The position numbers were made by a program, and so were the translations under genes. This document shows, piece by piece, positions 1 through 4,378 of a stretch of DNA of 5,624 nucleotides. Origin of the DNA: an uncultured Eubacteriales bacterium (GTDB lineage Bacteria > Bacillota > Clostridia > Oscillospirales > Acutalibacteraceae). The notes beneath the pieces were generated by a model. The model did no database searches, was not told the origin of the DNA, and saw nothing but the letters and a program-made list of their open reading frames with translations. How positions within the stretch are numbered: position 1 is the stretch's first letter; each line of letters opens with the position of its first letter. The stretch is from positions 1 through 5,624 of the forward strand of contig ONPH01000083.1 in assembly GCA_900319655.1 (NCBI GenBank), given 5' to 3'.

Positions 1-563
1 TCGACCACCTTGAATTTATATTCGTATTTTTCGTTTTTTACAACGTCATATTCGCTCTCATCGAGCGCCTGCCTTGCCTTTTCGTCCTGCTCGGTGGCAG
101 TTGACAGGCAAATCGACGGGTACATCACACACCACCAGTTGTGCCCCTCGCCTTTTCCGAGAGTGATACGCAGTGCGTCGTACATTCCCGACGGAAGTGT
201 GTAGGCGCTGTATTCGCGCGTTGTAAAGTACATATTTTTTATCTCAGCCTTGGCGGTGTAATTACAGCCGAGGCGCTTTAATTCGTTATTTGCGATTTGT
301 TCAATATTAGTAAGATTTTCCACTGTCAGGCTTTCTGCCTGTTCCTTTGAAGCGGCATTTTTGAACATATCTTCCGAGTATTCAAGCACCTTGTCGCGGA
401 CTTTTAGCTTAATGCTTTGGTCGTATTCGCTGTCGGAATTCGCGAGCACGTGAAGGCGGAACACGTCGTTTGAGATGTTCTCGCACTGCGCCTGAAACGG
501 AATTACCGAGTAAATGACCGCGATTATGAACGCGGTGCAGAGTGATTTTACAATGAGCTTCAT
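1..563 (-). CDS. spoIIR: Stage II sporulation protein R (SpoIIR), C-terminus beyond window
   Basis: SpoIIR is the forespore-made, exported signal that activates the membrane protease SpoIIGA, which then processes pro-sigma-E in the mother cell. I translated the frame directly: it opens with ATG at 563 and runs without a stop to base 1, giving 187 complete codons, so the 3' end is missing. Residues about 1-25 form a signal peptide/membrane anchor (a Lys near the start, then a hydrophobic run FIIAVIYSVIPF). Family landmarks are FRLHVLANSDS at 35-45, followed by the charged IKLKVRDKVL at 51-60, LPSGMYDALRITLG at 123-136, and the signature GHNWWCVMYPSICL at 140-153. B. subtilis SpoIIR is a little over 220 residues, so roughly 30-60 residues are probably cut off. 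It lies 52 bases downstream of ispE on the same strand. In known sporeformers the gene is under sigma-F in the forespore; I found no convincing sigma-F promoter here. A hairpin covers its ribosome binding region (see 571-607). Identification is confident from the motifs. Confidence 0.93.
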   Translation of the reverse strand, partial: MKLIVKSLCTAFIIAVIYSVIPFQAQCENISNDVFRLHVLANSDSEYDQSIKLKVRDKVLEYSEDMFKNAASKEQAESLTVENLTNIEQIANNELKRLGCNYTAKAEIKNMYFTTREYSAYTLPSGMYDALRITLGKGEGHNWWCVMYPSICLSTATEQDEKARQALDESEYDVVKNEKYEYKFKVV

Positions 564-570
564 AAACAAA

Positions 571-607
571 AACCTGTCCTTTCTTTCAACGGGATTATGG
601 ACAGGTT
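571..607 (-). promoter_or_regulatory. Hairpin between ispE and spoIIR, terminator-like and overlapping the spoIIR ribosome binding site
   Basis: A perfect 9-bp inverted repeat (aacctgtcc at 571-579, ggacaggtt at 599-607) encloses a 19-base loop. On the minus strand the second arm, GGACAGGTT, runs straight into TTTGTTT and then the spoIIR ATG, so it resembles an intrinsic terminator. The only Shine-Dalgarno-like stretch, AAAGGA, straddles the loop and the start of that arm, so folding should also hide the ribosome binding site. The sequence shows the repeat; reading it as an attenuator or translational lid on spoIIR is inference. The stem has only moderate GC, so termination may be weak. Confidence 0.6.
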
Positions 608-615
608 AAGTTTAT

Positions 616-1485
616 TTATTCAACTGCGCAGCCAACTTTTATCGGCTTGCACAAAAATGTTTCGGGGTACTGCTCTTTGAGCGACTCATAGCACTGCTTA
701 GCCTTGCGCGAGGATGTAAACACCGCGTAAACAGCCGAGCCCGAACCGCTCATTCCTGCCCCGCGAGCCTTGTTTTTGAGCATAATGCTCTTAATCTCGT
801 TGACCTCGGGGATTTGCAGGGCAAGCTCAAAGTCGTTGAAAAACGTGCTCGAAATCAGGAACATATCGCGCGAGTAGAGCGCCTTGATCATCTCGTCGGT
901 ATAGGACGGATGGGGGTTAAGCGCATCAACCTTTTGATACGCTTCCGCGGTGGAAACGCTGACGGTCTGCGGCTTGCAGATTACGATGTCCGAGCAGTTA
1001 AAGGACGGAAGCTTTTTCATCGTCGTGCCGATGCCCGTGCAGAGCTTTGTGCCGCCTGCAATACAGAACGGAACGTCCGCGCCTACGCGCTCGCCCAAGG
1101 CGTACATCTCGGCAGGCTTTAGCATTGTGCCGAACATCGCGTTTAGTCCCATAATGACCGCCGCGCCGTCGCTGCTGCCGCCTGCAAGACCTGCCTGGGT
1201 GGGAATTTGCTTGTCGATGTCAATGTGCAGTCCTTTGTTCTCCTGCTTGGTGTACTCAAAGTAGCGTTCAGCCGCCTTGTAGCAGATGTTTTTTTCGTCG
1301 CAGGGAACGCCGTCGTAGTTGCAGGAAATTGTGATTTCGCCGCTGTCGTTACTGCTCAGCGTTACGGTATCGTAAAGCGACACCGCCTGCATAATTGTTG
1401 AAATTTCGTGGTAGCCGTCGGGGCGCTTTGAGAGCACCTCGAGGGTTAAATTTATCTTGGCAGGAGCTTTAACCGTTGTTTTCAT
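616..1485 (-). CDS. ispE: 4-diphosphocytidyl-2-C-methyl-D-erythritol kinase (IspE)
   Basis: IspE is a cytosolic GHMP-superfamily kinase that phosphorylates 4-diphosphocytidyl-2-C-methyl-D-erythritol with ATP, the fourth step of the MEP (non-mevalonate) route to isoprenoids. The 289-residue length is typical. All three GHMP motifs are present: motif 1 APAKINLTLEV at 7-17, with the catalytic-type Lys10, followed by the substrate-side RPDGYHEI at 21-28; the ATP-binding loop PTQAGLAGGSSDGA at 95-108; and motif 3 GAGMSGSGSAVYAVF at 242-256. GADVPF at 135-140 carries the expected catalytic Asp137. The ATG at 1485 is preceded by AAAGGAG with a 7-base spacer, which supports this start even though it lies inside the end of the aminotransferase gene (17-base overlap). 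The pair is therefore probably translationally coupled. The product is complete and nothing looks degraded. Its place in an amino-acid regulator/aminotransferase operon is probably shared transcription rather than shared pathway. Confidence 0.97.
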   Translation of the reverse strand: MKTTVKAPAKINLTLEVLSKRPDGYHEISTIMQAVSLYDTVTLSSNDSGEITISCNYDGVPCDEKNICYKAAERYFEYTKQENKGLHIDIDKQIPTQAGLAGGSSDGAAVIMGLNAMFGTMLKPAEMYALGERVGADVPFCIAGGTKLCTGIGTTMKKLPSFNCSDIVICKPQTVSVSTAEAYQKVDALNPHPSYTDEMIKALYSRDMFLISSTFFNDFELALQIPEVNEIKSIMLKNKARGAGMSGSGSAVYAVFTSSRKAKQCYESLKEQYPETFLCKPIKVGCAVE

Positions 1486-2653
1486 CCTTAAGCTCCTTTA
1501 CAAATTCTCTGATACGCTCCAGCGCGATTTTAAGGTGCTTTAGCGAGTAGGAGTATGAAACTCTGACGAAGCCGTCTCCACATTCACCGAACGCTGTGCC
1601 GGGCACAACGGCGACGTGCTTTTCCATAATCAGGCGCGTGCAGAATTCCTCGGAGCCAAGCCCTGTGGACTTTATGCACGGAAATACATAGAACGCGCCG
1701 AGCGGCTCAAAGCAGGAAAGTCCCATATCGTTGAAGCCGTCAACAACCAGTCTGCGGCGCATATCGTACTCGTCGCGCATACGCTTAACGTCCCTGTCGC
1801 CGTGCTTTAAGGCTTCGATTGCGGCGTACTGGGCGGTGGTCGGGGCAGACATAATGCCGTACTGGTGGAGCTTGGTCATCTGCTCGATTATCGGCGCAGG
1901 ACCTAAGGCGTAGCCGAGTCTCCAGCCGGTCATGGCGTAGGACTTTGAAAAGCCGTTTATTACAACCGTGCGCTCATACATTCCGTCTATCGAGGCGATT
2001 GACACGTGGTTACGTCCGCCGTAGGTTAGCTCTGAATATATTTCGTCCGAGAGCACAAGCAATTCGTGCTCCTTGACAACCTTCGCGATTTCCTCGAGGT
2101 CTCGCCTTTCCATAATCGCACCTGTGGGGTTGTTCGGGAACGGCAGGACAAGAAGCTTTGTTTTCGGCGTGATTGCCGCGCGCAAGTCGTCAGCCTTAAG
2201 GCGGAAATTATCCTCGTTTTTGGTGTTGATAATCACGGGCACGCCGCCTGCCATAACCGCCAAGGGCTCGTAGCAGACAAACGACGGCTGGGGTATAATA
2301 ACCTCGTCGCCGGGCTGTATCAAAACTCTGAAAGCGAGGTCAATCGCTTCGGAACCGCCTACGGTGACAAGCGTTTGCTCAGTGGGTGAATATGTAAGGT
2401 TAAATCTGCGCTCGTAGTAGCGCGTAACCTCCTTTAACAAGTCCGCAAAACCGCGGTTGGGCGAATACCATGTTTTGCCCTTGATAAGGCTGTGAATTCC
2501 CTCGTCGCGGATATGCCACGGGGTTTGAAAGTCCGGCTCGCCAATGCTCAGCGAAATAACGTCGTCCATCTCGTTGGCGATGTCAAAAAACTTTCGAATT
2601 CCCGAGGGGCTTACGGACTGAATACTTTCGTTCAAATACTTTTTATAGTCCAT
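1469..2653 (-). CDS. PLP-dependent class I/II aminotransferase (aspartate/alanine aminotransferase-like)
   Basis: This is a cytosolic fold-type I aminotransferase that moves amino groups between amino acids and 2-oxo acids through a pyridoxal phosphate cofactor. At 394 residues it is full length. Visible active-site elements are SIGEPDF near 36-42 (N-terminal substrate-pocket segment), NNPTG at 174-178 with the cofactor-ring Asn, SDEIY at 202-206 with Asp203 and Tyr206, the Schiff-base lysine Lys237 in GFSKSYAMTGWR (234-245) with phosphate-binding Arg245, and Arg364 in FVRVSYS, which binds the substrate carboxylate. The ATG overlaps the stop codon of the upstream Lrp gene in a TAATG; a GAGAGGAG stretch lies about 12 bases upstream. 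The Lrp-regulator/aminotransferase pairing resembles B. subtilis AlaR/AlaT, which would suggest alanine or aspartate transamination, but the exact substrate cannot be read from sequence, so I give no symbol. Confidence 0.93.
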   Translation of the reverse strand: MDYKKYLNESIQSVSPSGIRKFFDIANEMDDVISLSIGEPDFQTPWHIRDEGIHSLIKGKTWYSPNRGFADLLKEVTRYYERRFNLTYSPTEQTLVTVGGSEAIDLAFRVLIQPGDEVIIPQPSFVCYEPLAVMAGGVPVIINTKNEDNFRLKADDLRAAITPKTKLLVLPFPNNPTGAIMERRDLEEIAKVVKEHELLVLSDEIYSELTYGGRNHVSIASIDGMYERTVVINGFSKSYAMTGWRLGYALGPAPIIEQMTKLHQYGIMSAPTTAQYAAIEALKHGDRDVKRMRDEYDMRRRLVVDGFNDMGLSCFEPLGAFYVFPCIKSTGLGSEEFCTRLIMEKHVAVVPGTAFGECGDGFVRVSYSYSLKHLKIALERIREFVKELKDENNG

Positions 2654-3135
2654 TAGAGAATAAGACTCCTCTCATCAGCCTGTTTGTCGGGCTCGAACAG
2701 GTTCATTCCCCTATCCTTGTATCTGCGCAGAATAAAGTGCGTTCCCGTGGAGATTACGCCGTCGATTGTCGAAAGCTTTTTGGCTACAAACATAGCGATA
2801 TCCTGCATTGACTCGCCCTTTACGATAAGCAAAAAGTCGTAAACGCCTGCCATAAGGTACACGGACTCAACCTCGTCAAACGCCATACACATCTGCGCCA
2901 TATCGTCAAAGCCCGTCTCTCTTTTGGGGCTTACCTTTAATTCAATCATCGCCTCAACGTGGCTGTCGTCAATATCCTCCCAATCGACAACCGCCTGATA
3001 GCCCTTGATAACGCCCTTCATCTCGTACTCTTTAATTTGAGCCTTGATGTAGTCCTCGGGCTCTCCGAGCATTGCCGAGAGCTCGGCTGTTGAAAACTGT
3101 GAGTTTGTGCTTAAAAGCTGTAAGAGCTTGTTCAT
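2653..3135 (-). CDS. Lrp/AsnC-family transcriptional regulator
   Basis: This is a small DNA-binding regulator of the feast/famine (Lrp/AsnC) type, which usually senses an amino acid and controls amino-acid metabolism. The 160-residue protein has an N-terminal winged helix-turn-helix (about 1-50: a LLQLLSTNSQFSTAELSAML helix pair, then IKEYEMKGVIKGYQAVVD as recognition helix and wing). The C-terminal RAM/ligand domain (about 60-140) has strand-helix-strand repeats such as VEAMIELKVSP, VESVYLMAGVYDFLLIVKG and a GVISTGTHFILRRYKD end. A longer reading frame starts at 3165, but I choose ATG at 3135 because AGGAGGA sits 5-6 bases before it and because the protein then begins with the family-typical helix; the longer start would also intrude on the preceding gene. 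It lies 10 bases downstream of the LURP-like gene and overlaps the aminotransferase by one base (TAATG). It probably controls its neighbour and possibly the whole operon; the effector is unknown. Confidence 0.92.
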   Translation of the reverse strand: MNKLLQLLSTNSQFSTAELSAMLGEPEDYIKAQIKEYEMKGVIKGYQAVVDWEDIDDSHVEAMIELKVSPKRETGFDDMAQMCMAFDEVESVYLMAGVYDFLLIVKGESMQDIAMFVAKKLSTIDGVISTGTHFILRRYKDRGMNLFEPDKQADERSLIL

Positions 3136-3140
3136 ATTAG

Positions 3141-3147
3141 TCCTCCT
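3141..3147 (-). promoter_or_regulatory. Strong ribosome binding site fixing the Lrp start
   Basis: On the minus strand AGGAGGA lies 5 bases before the ATG at 3135 and overlaps the TAG stop (3146-3148) of the upstream gene. This is the best Shine-Dalgarno in the window. It fixes the regulator start at 3135 rather than the in-frame ATG at 3165, and suggests ribosomes ending the upstream gene restart here. Confidence 0.85.
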
Positions 3148-3628
3148 AAACTGCCTGAACGGCAAGCTTTTCTACTGTGTTTATAAGATTAGCGCAAATT
3201 GACACGGCAACGCAGTACATTTCCTCGCTCTCGCGGAAAATTTCAAGCTCGCAGTAGCCTGAGCGCTTACTGTGCCGTAAAATTTCGCTTTTGTCAACGT
3301 CTATGATTACAAAGTTTTTAGAGGCAAGCTCGCCCGAAATGTGCCAGTTATTGCCGTAAAAATAGCTGTAAACGCCGTTTGCGGTGGGTACGGCAACAAA
3401 GGTGACATGCTTTTTGTTCACCTTAAAGACAAAGGTTTTTGTGCCGACAATCGGAAGCTCGCGAATTTTGCAGACTGTCTGACCATCGTTACCGCTCACG
3501 AGAATTCTGTACTTTCCCCCGACCTTTGTTTTATCGACCGTGGCGCGGTACTTCTCCCTCCCCTGTTCGTCGCAGACAACAAAGGCGGATTCTCCCAATG
3601 ACACGTCGCGTTTTAAGAAAAGCCTCAT
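3146..3628 (-). CDS. LURP-one-related / Tubby C-terminal-like domain protein
   Basis: This is a 160-residue, probably cytosolic protein with no signal peptide or membrane segment. Its pattern fits the LURP-one/Tubby-like beta-barrel fold: an opening MRLFLKRDVSLGESAFVVCDEQG-like hairpin (1-23), KYRILV and TVCKIREL strands (39-58), FVFKVNKKHVTFVAVP (66-81), the NNWHISGELASKNFVIIDVD segment (93-112) with a central Trp followed by an I-x-G turn, and late strands YCELEIFRESEEMYCVAVSI (125-144) ending in a hydrophobic C-terminal helix. The family is widespread in Clostridia and often called YxjI-like; its biochemical role in bacteria is not well established, and lipid or phospholipid binding is only suggested by Tubby. 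The ATG at 3628 has a modest GGTGAT six bases upstream. It is the first gene after a strong promoter (3685-3713) and leads the operon with the Lrp regulator. The fold assignment is from pattern recognition only. Confidence 0.7.
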   Translation of the reverse strand: MRLFLKRDVSLGESAFVVCDEQGREKYRATVDKTKVGGKYRILVSGNDGQTVCKIRELPIVGTKTFVFKVNKKHVTFVAVPTANGVYSYFYGNNWHISGELASKNFVIIDVDKSEILRHSKRSGYCELEIFRESEEMYCVAVSICANLINTVEKLAVQAV

Positions 3629-3650
3629 AAAAACATCACCGTTATATAAG

Positions 3651-3687
3651 AATAACCATAGGCAAAAAATATATACCTATGGTTATT
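3651..3687. repeat. Perfect 12-bp inverted repeat, operator-like
   Basis: aataaccatagg (3651-3662) and cctatggttatt (3676-3687) are exact reverse complements separated by 13 AT-rich bases, so the arm centres are 25 bp apart. One arm shares three bases with the -10 box of the LURP-operon promoter and covers the predicted start site; the other lies in the early transcribed region. With transcription starting near 3678, most of the upstream arm would not be in the RNA, so this is better explained as a DNA binding site for a dimeric or tetrameric regulator than as an mRNA hairpin. Candidate binders include the Lrp protein of the same operon; that is inference. Confidence 0.75.
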
Positions 3688-3713
3688 ATACAATAATTCC
3701 GTTAAATTATCAA
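3685..3713 (-). promoter_or_regulatory. Sigma-A-type promoter for the LURP-lrp-aminotransferase-ispE operon
   Basis: On the minus strand TTGATA (3708-3713) and TATAAT (3685-3690) are separated by exactly 17 bases: five of six and six of six matches to the housekeeping consensus. The predicted start is near 3678, giving a leader of about 50 bases before the ATG at 3628. The inverted repeat at 3651-3687 overlaps the -10 and start region, so the promoter is probably repressed by a factor bound there. Confidence 0.85.
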
Positions 3714-3752
3714 TAGTCATTTTGGAAGGGTTTTGCAGAATGAATTTAAGCA

Positions 3753-3784
3753 TAAGAAAACCGCCCTGCATACGCGGAGCGGTT
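3753..3784 (-). terminator. Intrinsic terminator of the structured RNA
   Basis: As transcribed, AACCGC (3779-3784) pairs with GCGGTT (3759-3764), and an inner CC/GG pair extends the stem across a bulged T; the stem is followed by TTCTT. This is a plausible rho-independent terminator and ends the RNA before the next promoter. The GGCGG in its 3' side could instead pair with CCGCC at 3801-3805 (end of P1) or 3862-3866, which would offer an antiterminator. That switch is inference. Confidence 0.7.
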
Positions 3785-3914
3785 GAAATTTATAGGTATA
3801 GGCGGATATTTGGCAGGCGTCCCATTCTCCTGCATCTCTCGGACAAAGTCCTGTCAGTACCGGCGGCGTGTGGTCGGGACGAAATTTACCACCTCAAATA
3901 TCCACCTTTATCCT
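3753..3914 (-). ncRNA. Candidate structured non-coding RNA or orphan riboswitch, about 160 nt
   Basis: There is no convincing protein here, but the minus strand has a promoter, a foldable core and a terminator in the right order. Stem P1 is 12 bp, with one G-U pair, between 3895-3906 (GGTGGATATTTG as transcribed) and 3801-3812 (CAAATATCCGCC). Inside it are hairpin P2 (GTGGT/ACCAC, 3888-3892 with 3870-3874, 13-nt loop), small hairpin P3 (GGAC-TTT-GTCC, 3841-3851) and hairpin P4 (GCAGG/CCTGC, 3829-3833 with 3813-3817, 11-nt loop). The P2 loop contains CGTCCC (3876-3881) and the P4 loop GGGACG (3818-3823), which are fully complementary and could kiss; alternatively these six bases form a nested helix. 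The purine-rich GAGAGAT linker between P3 and P4 has the look of a conserved core. I do not recognise the class: it lacks the hallmarks I know for 6S, SRP, tmRNA, RNase P, T-box, FMN, TPP, SAM, cobalamin or lysine elements. Folding was done by eye. Confidence 0.65.
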
Positions 3915-3920
3915 ACTACT

Positions 3921-3949
3921 ATTATAGCTGAATTATTCACTTTTGTAAA
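3921..3949 (-). promoter_or_regulatory. Sigma-A-type promoter of the structured RNA
   Basis: On the minus strand TTTACA (3944-3949) and TATAAT (3921-3926) are spaced by exactly 17 bases. The predicted start is at about 3913-3914, a few bases before the P1 stem. The -35 box lies inside the last codons of the nuclease gene and the stop codon (3933-3935) falls in the spacer, so the RNA is transcribed independently of that gene. Confidence 0.8.
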
Positions 3950-4319
3950 GTATTTTTTTATTATTGATAATTCTTTTCCATTCTTTTTCTCTCACTTTTT
4001 GGAATGTAATAATTGAATTTTTGTAATTCATAGAATCAGAGCTTGTTTTTATTCTCATAATCAATCTGCTTTTACCTTTTTGATTTGACAGTTCTTTCAG
4101 TATAAAAGCGGTGGACGGTTTGTCTGATTCAATTATATAATCCGGAGAAAAAGCAGCTTCTTGTATACTTGAAAGAACATCTTGCAAATCAATAAAATCA
4201 TTCGGATGATTTTGAAATATGTGCTCAACTTGCTTTTCGGTAATAATTAATTCATCTGTTGAAATATCTGTTGTTACGCAACTATAAAGCCGCTTATTGA
4301 TTTTTCCGACATAATGCAA
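3933..4319 (-). CDS. PBECR-like nuclease domain protein (phage Barnase/EndoU/ColicinE5-D/RelE-like)
   Basis: This small protein of about 128 residues resembles the PBECR nuclease domains that occur in Bacillota phages and mobile regions, as stand-alone proteins or at the C-terminus of phage structural proteins. Visible landmarks are YVGKINKRL at 3-11, TDELIITEKQVEHIFQNHP at 21-39 with two histidines (33 and 38) that could be catalytic, the SPDYIIESDK turn at 58-67, a LIMRIKT strand at 86-92, and the YKNSIITFQKV strand at 99-109, followed by a basic WKRIINNKKILYK tail. Expected activity is RNA cleavage, but the active site is not proven. The frame has no ATG near the front; TTG at 4319 follows GGCGG at 8 bases and is the likeliest start, with an in-frame stop 27 bases further upstream, so a truncated N-terminus is possible. 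Composition is visibly more AT-rich than the neighbours, suggesting acquisition. No immunity partner and no clear promoter are seen. Confidence 0.65.
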   Translation of the reverse strand: MHYVGKINKRLYSCVTTDISTDELIITEKQVEHIFQNHPNDFIDLQDVLSSIQEAAFSPDYIIESDKPSTAFILKELSNQKGKSRLIMRIKTSSDSMNYKNSIITFQKVREKEWKRIINNKKILYKSE

Positions 4320-4378
4320 ATCATTCGCCGCCGTTTCTATTACTTACTTTTGTTTCAATTTATTAAACCAAACAACCC
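4320..4378. other. Short AT-rich spacer, no feature supported
   Basis: These 59 bases separate the membrane protein stop from the nuclease start. On the minus strand TTGTTT and AAACAA could pair as an all-AT stem, too weak to call a terminator. I see no -35/-10 pair with acceptable spacing for the nuclease gene, which may depend on read-through from the membrane protein gene. Confidence 0.5.

Noticed and set aside
10..204. Plus-strand 64-codon frame
   Set aside because: It is antisense to spoIIR, whose NWWC signature region reads on the minus strand.
572..602. Sigma-F-like promoter for spoIIR (CCATA, then GGACAGGTTT on the minus strand)
   Set aside because: The match is partial, and the start site would fall at the spoIIR start codon, leaving the message without its ribosome binding site.
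814..1401. Plus-strand open frames of 64-104 codons opposite ispE
   Set aside because: ispE has complete family motifs on the minus strand; the antisense frames are shadows of its codon use. The same holds for the plus-strand frames opposite the aminotransferase, the LURP-like gene and the membrane protein.
3136..3165. Longer N-terminus for the Lrp regulator starting at 3165
   Set aside because: The ten extra residues overlap the upstream gene, lack a ribosome binding site and are not family-like, while AGGAGGA precedes the ATG at 3135.
3753..3914. 6S RNA
   Set aside because: The length is near the range, but the fold seen is a closing stem with several hairpins and complementary loops rather than one long rod with a central bubble. 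A covariance search could overturn this.
3722..4016. Two overlapping plus-strand open frames (69 and 77 codons)
   Set aside because: They run antisense through the structured RNA, its promoter and the nuclease end, have no good ribosome binding site, and show no recognisable protein pattern.
3753..4319. Type III toxin-antitoxin system (RNA antitoxin plus nuclease)
   Set aside because: The RNA lacks the tandem repeats of ToxI-type antitoxins, lies downstream of the nuclease rather than upstream, and has its own promoter after the toxin stop codon.
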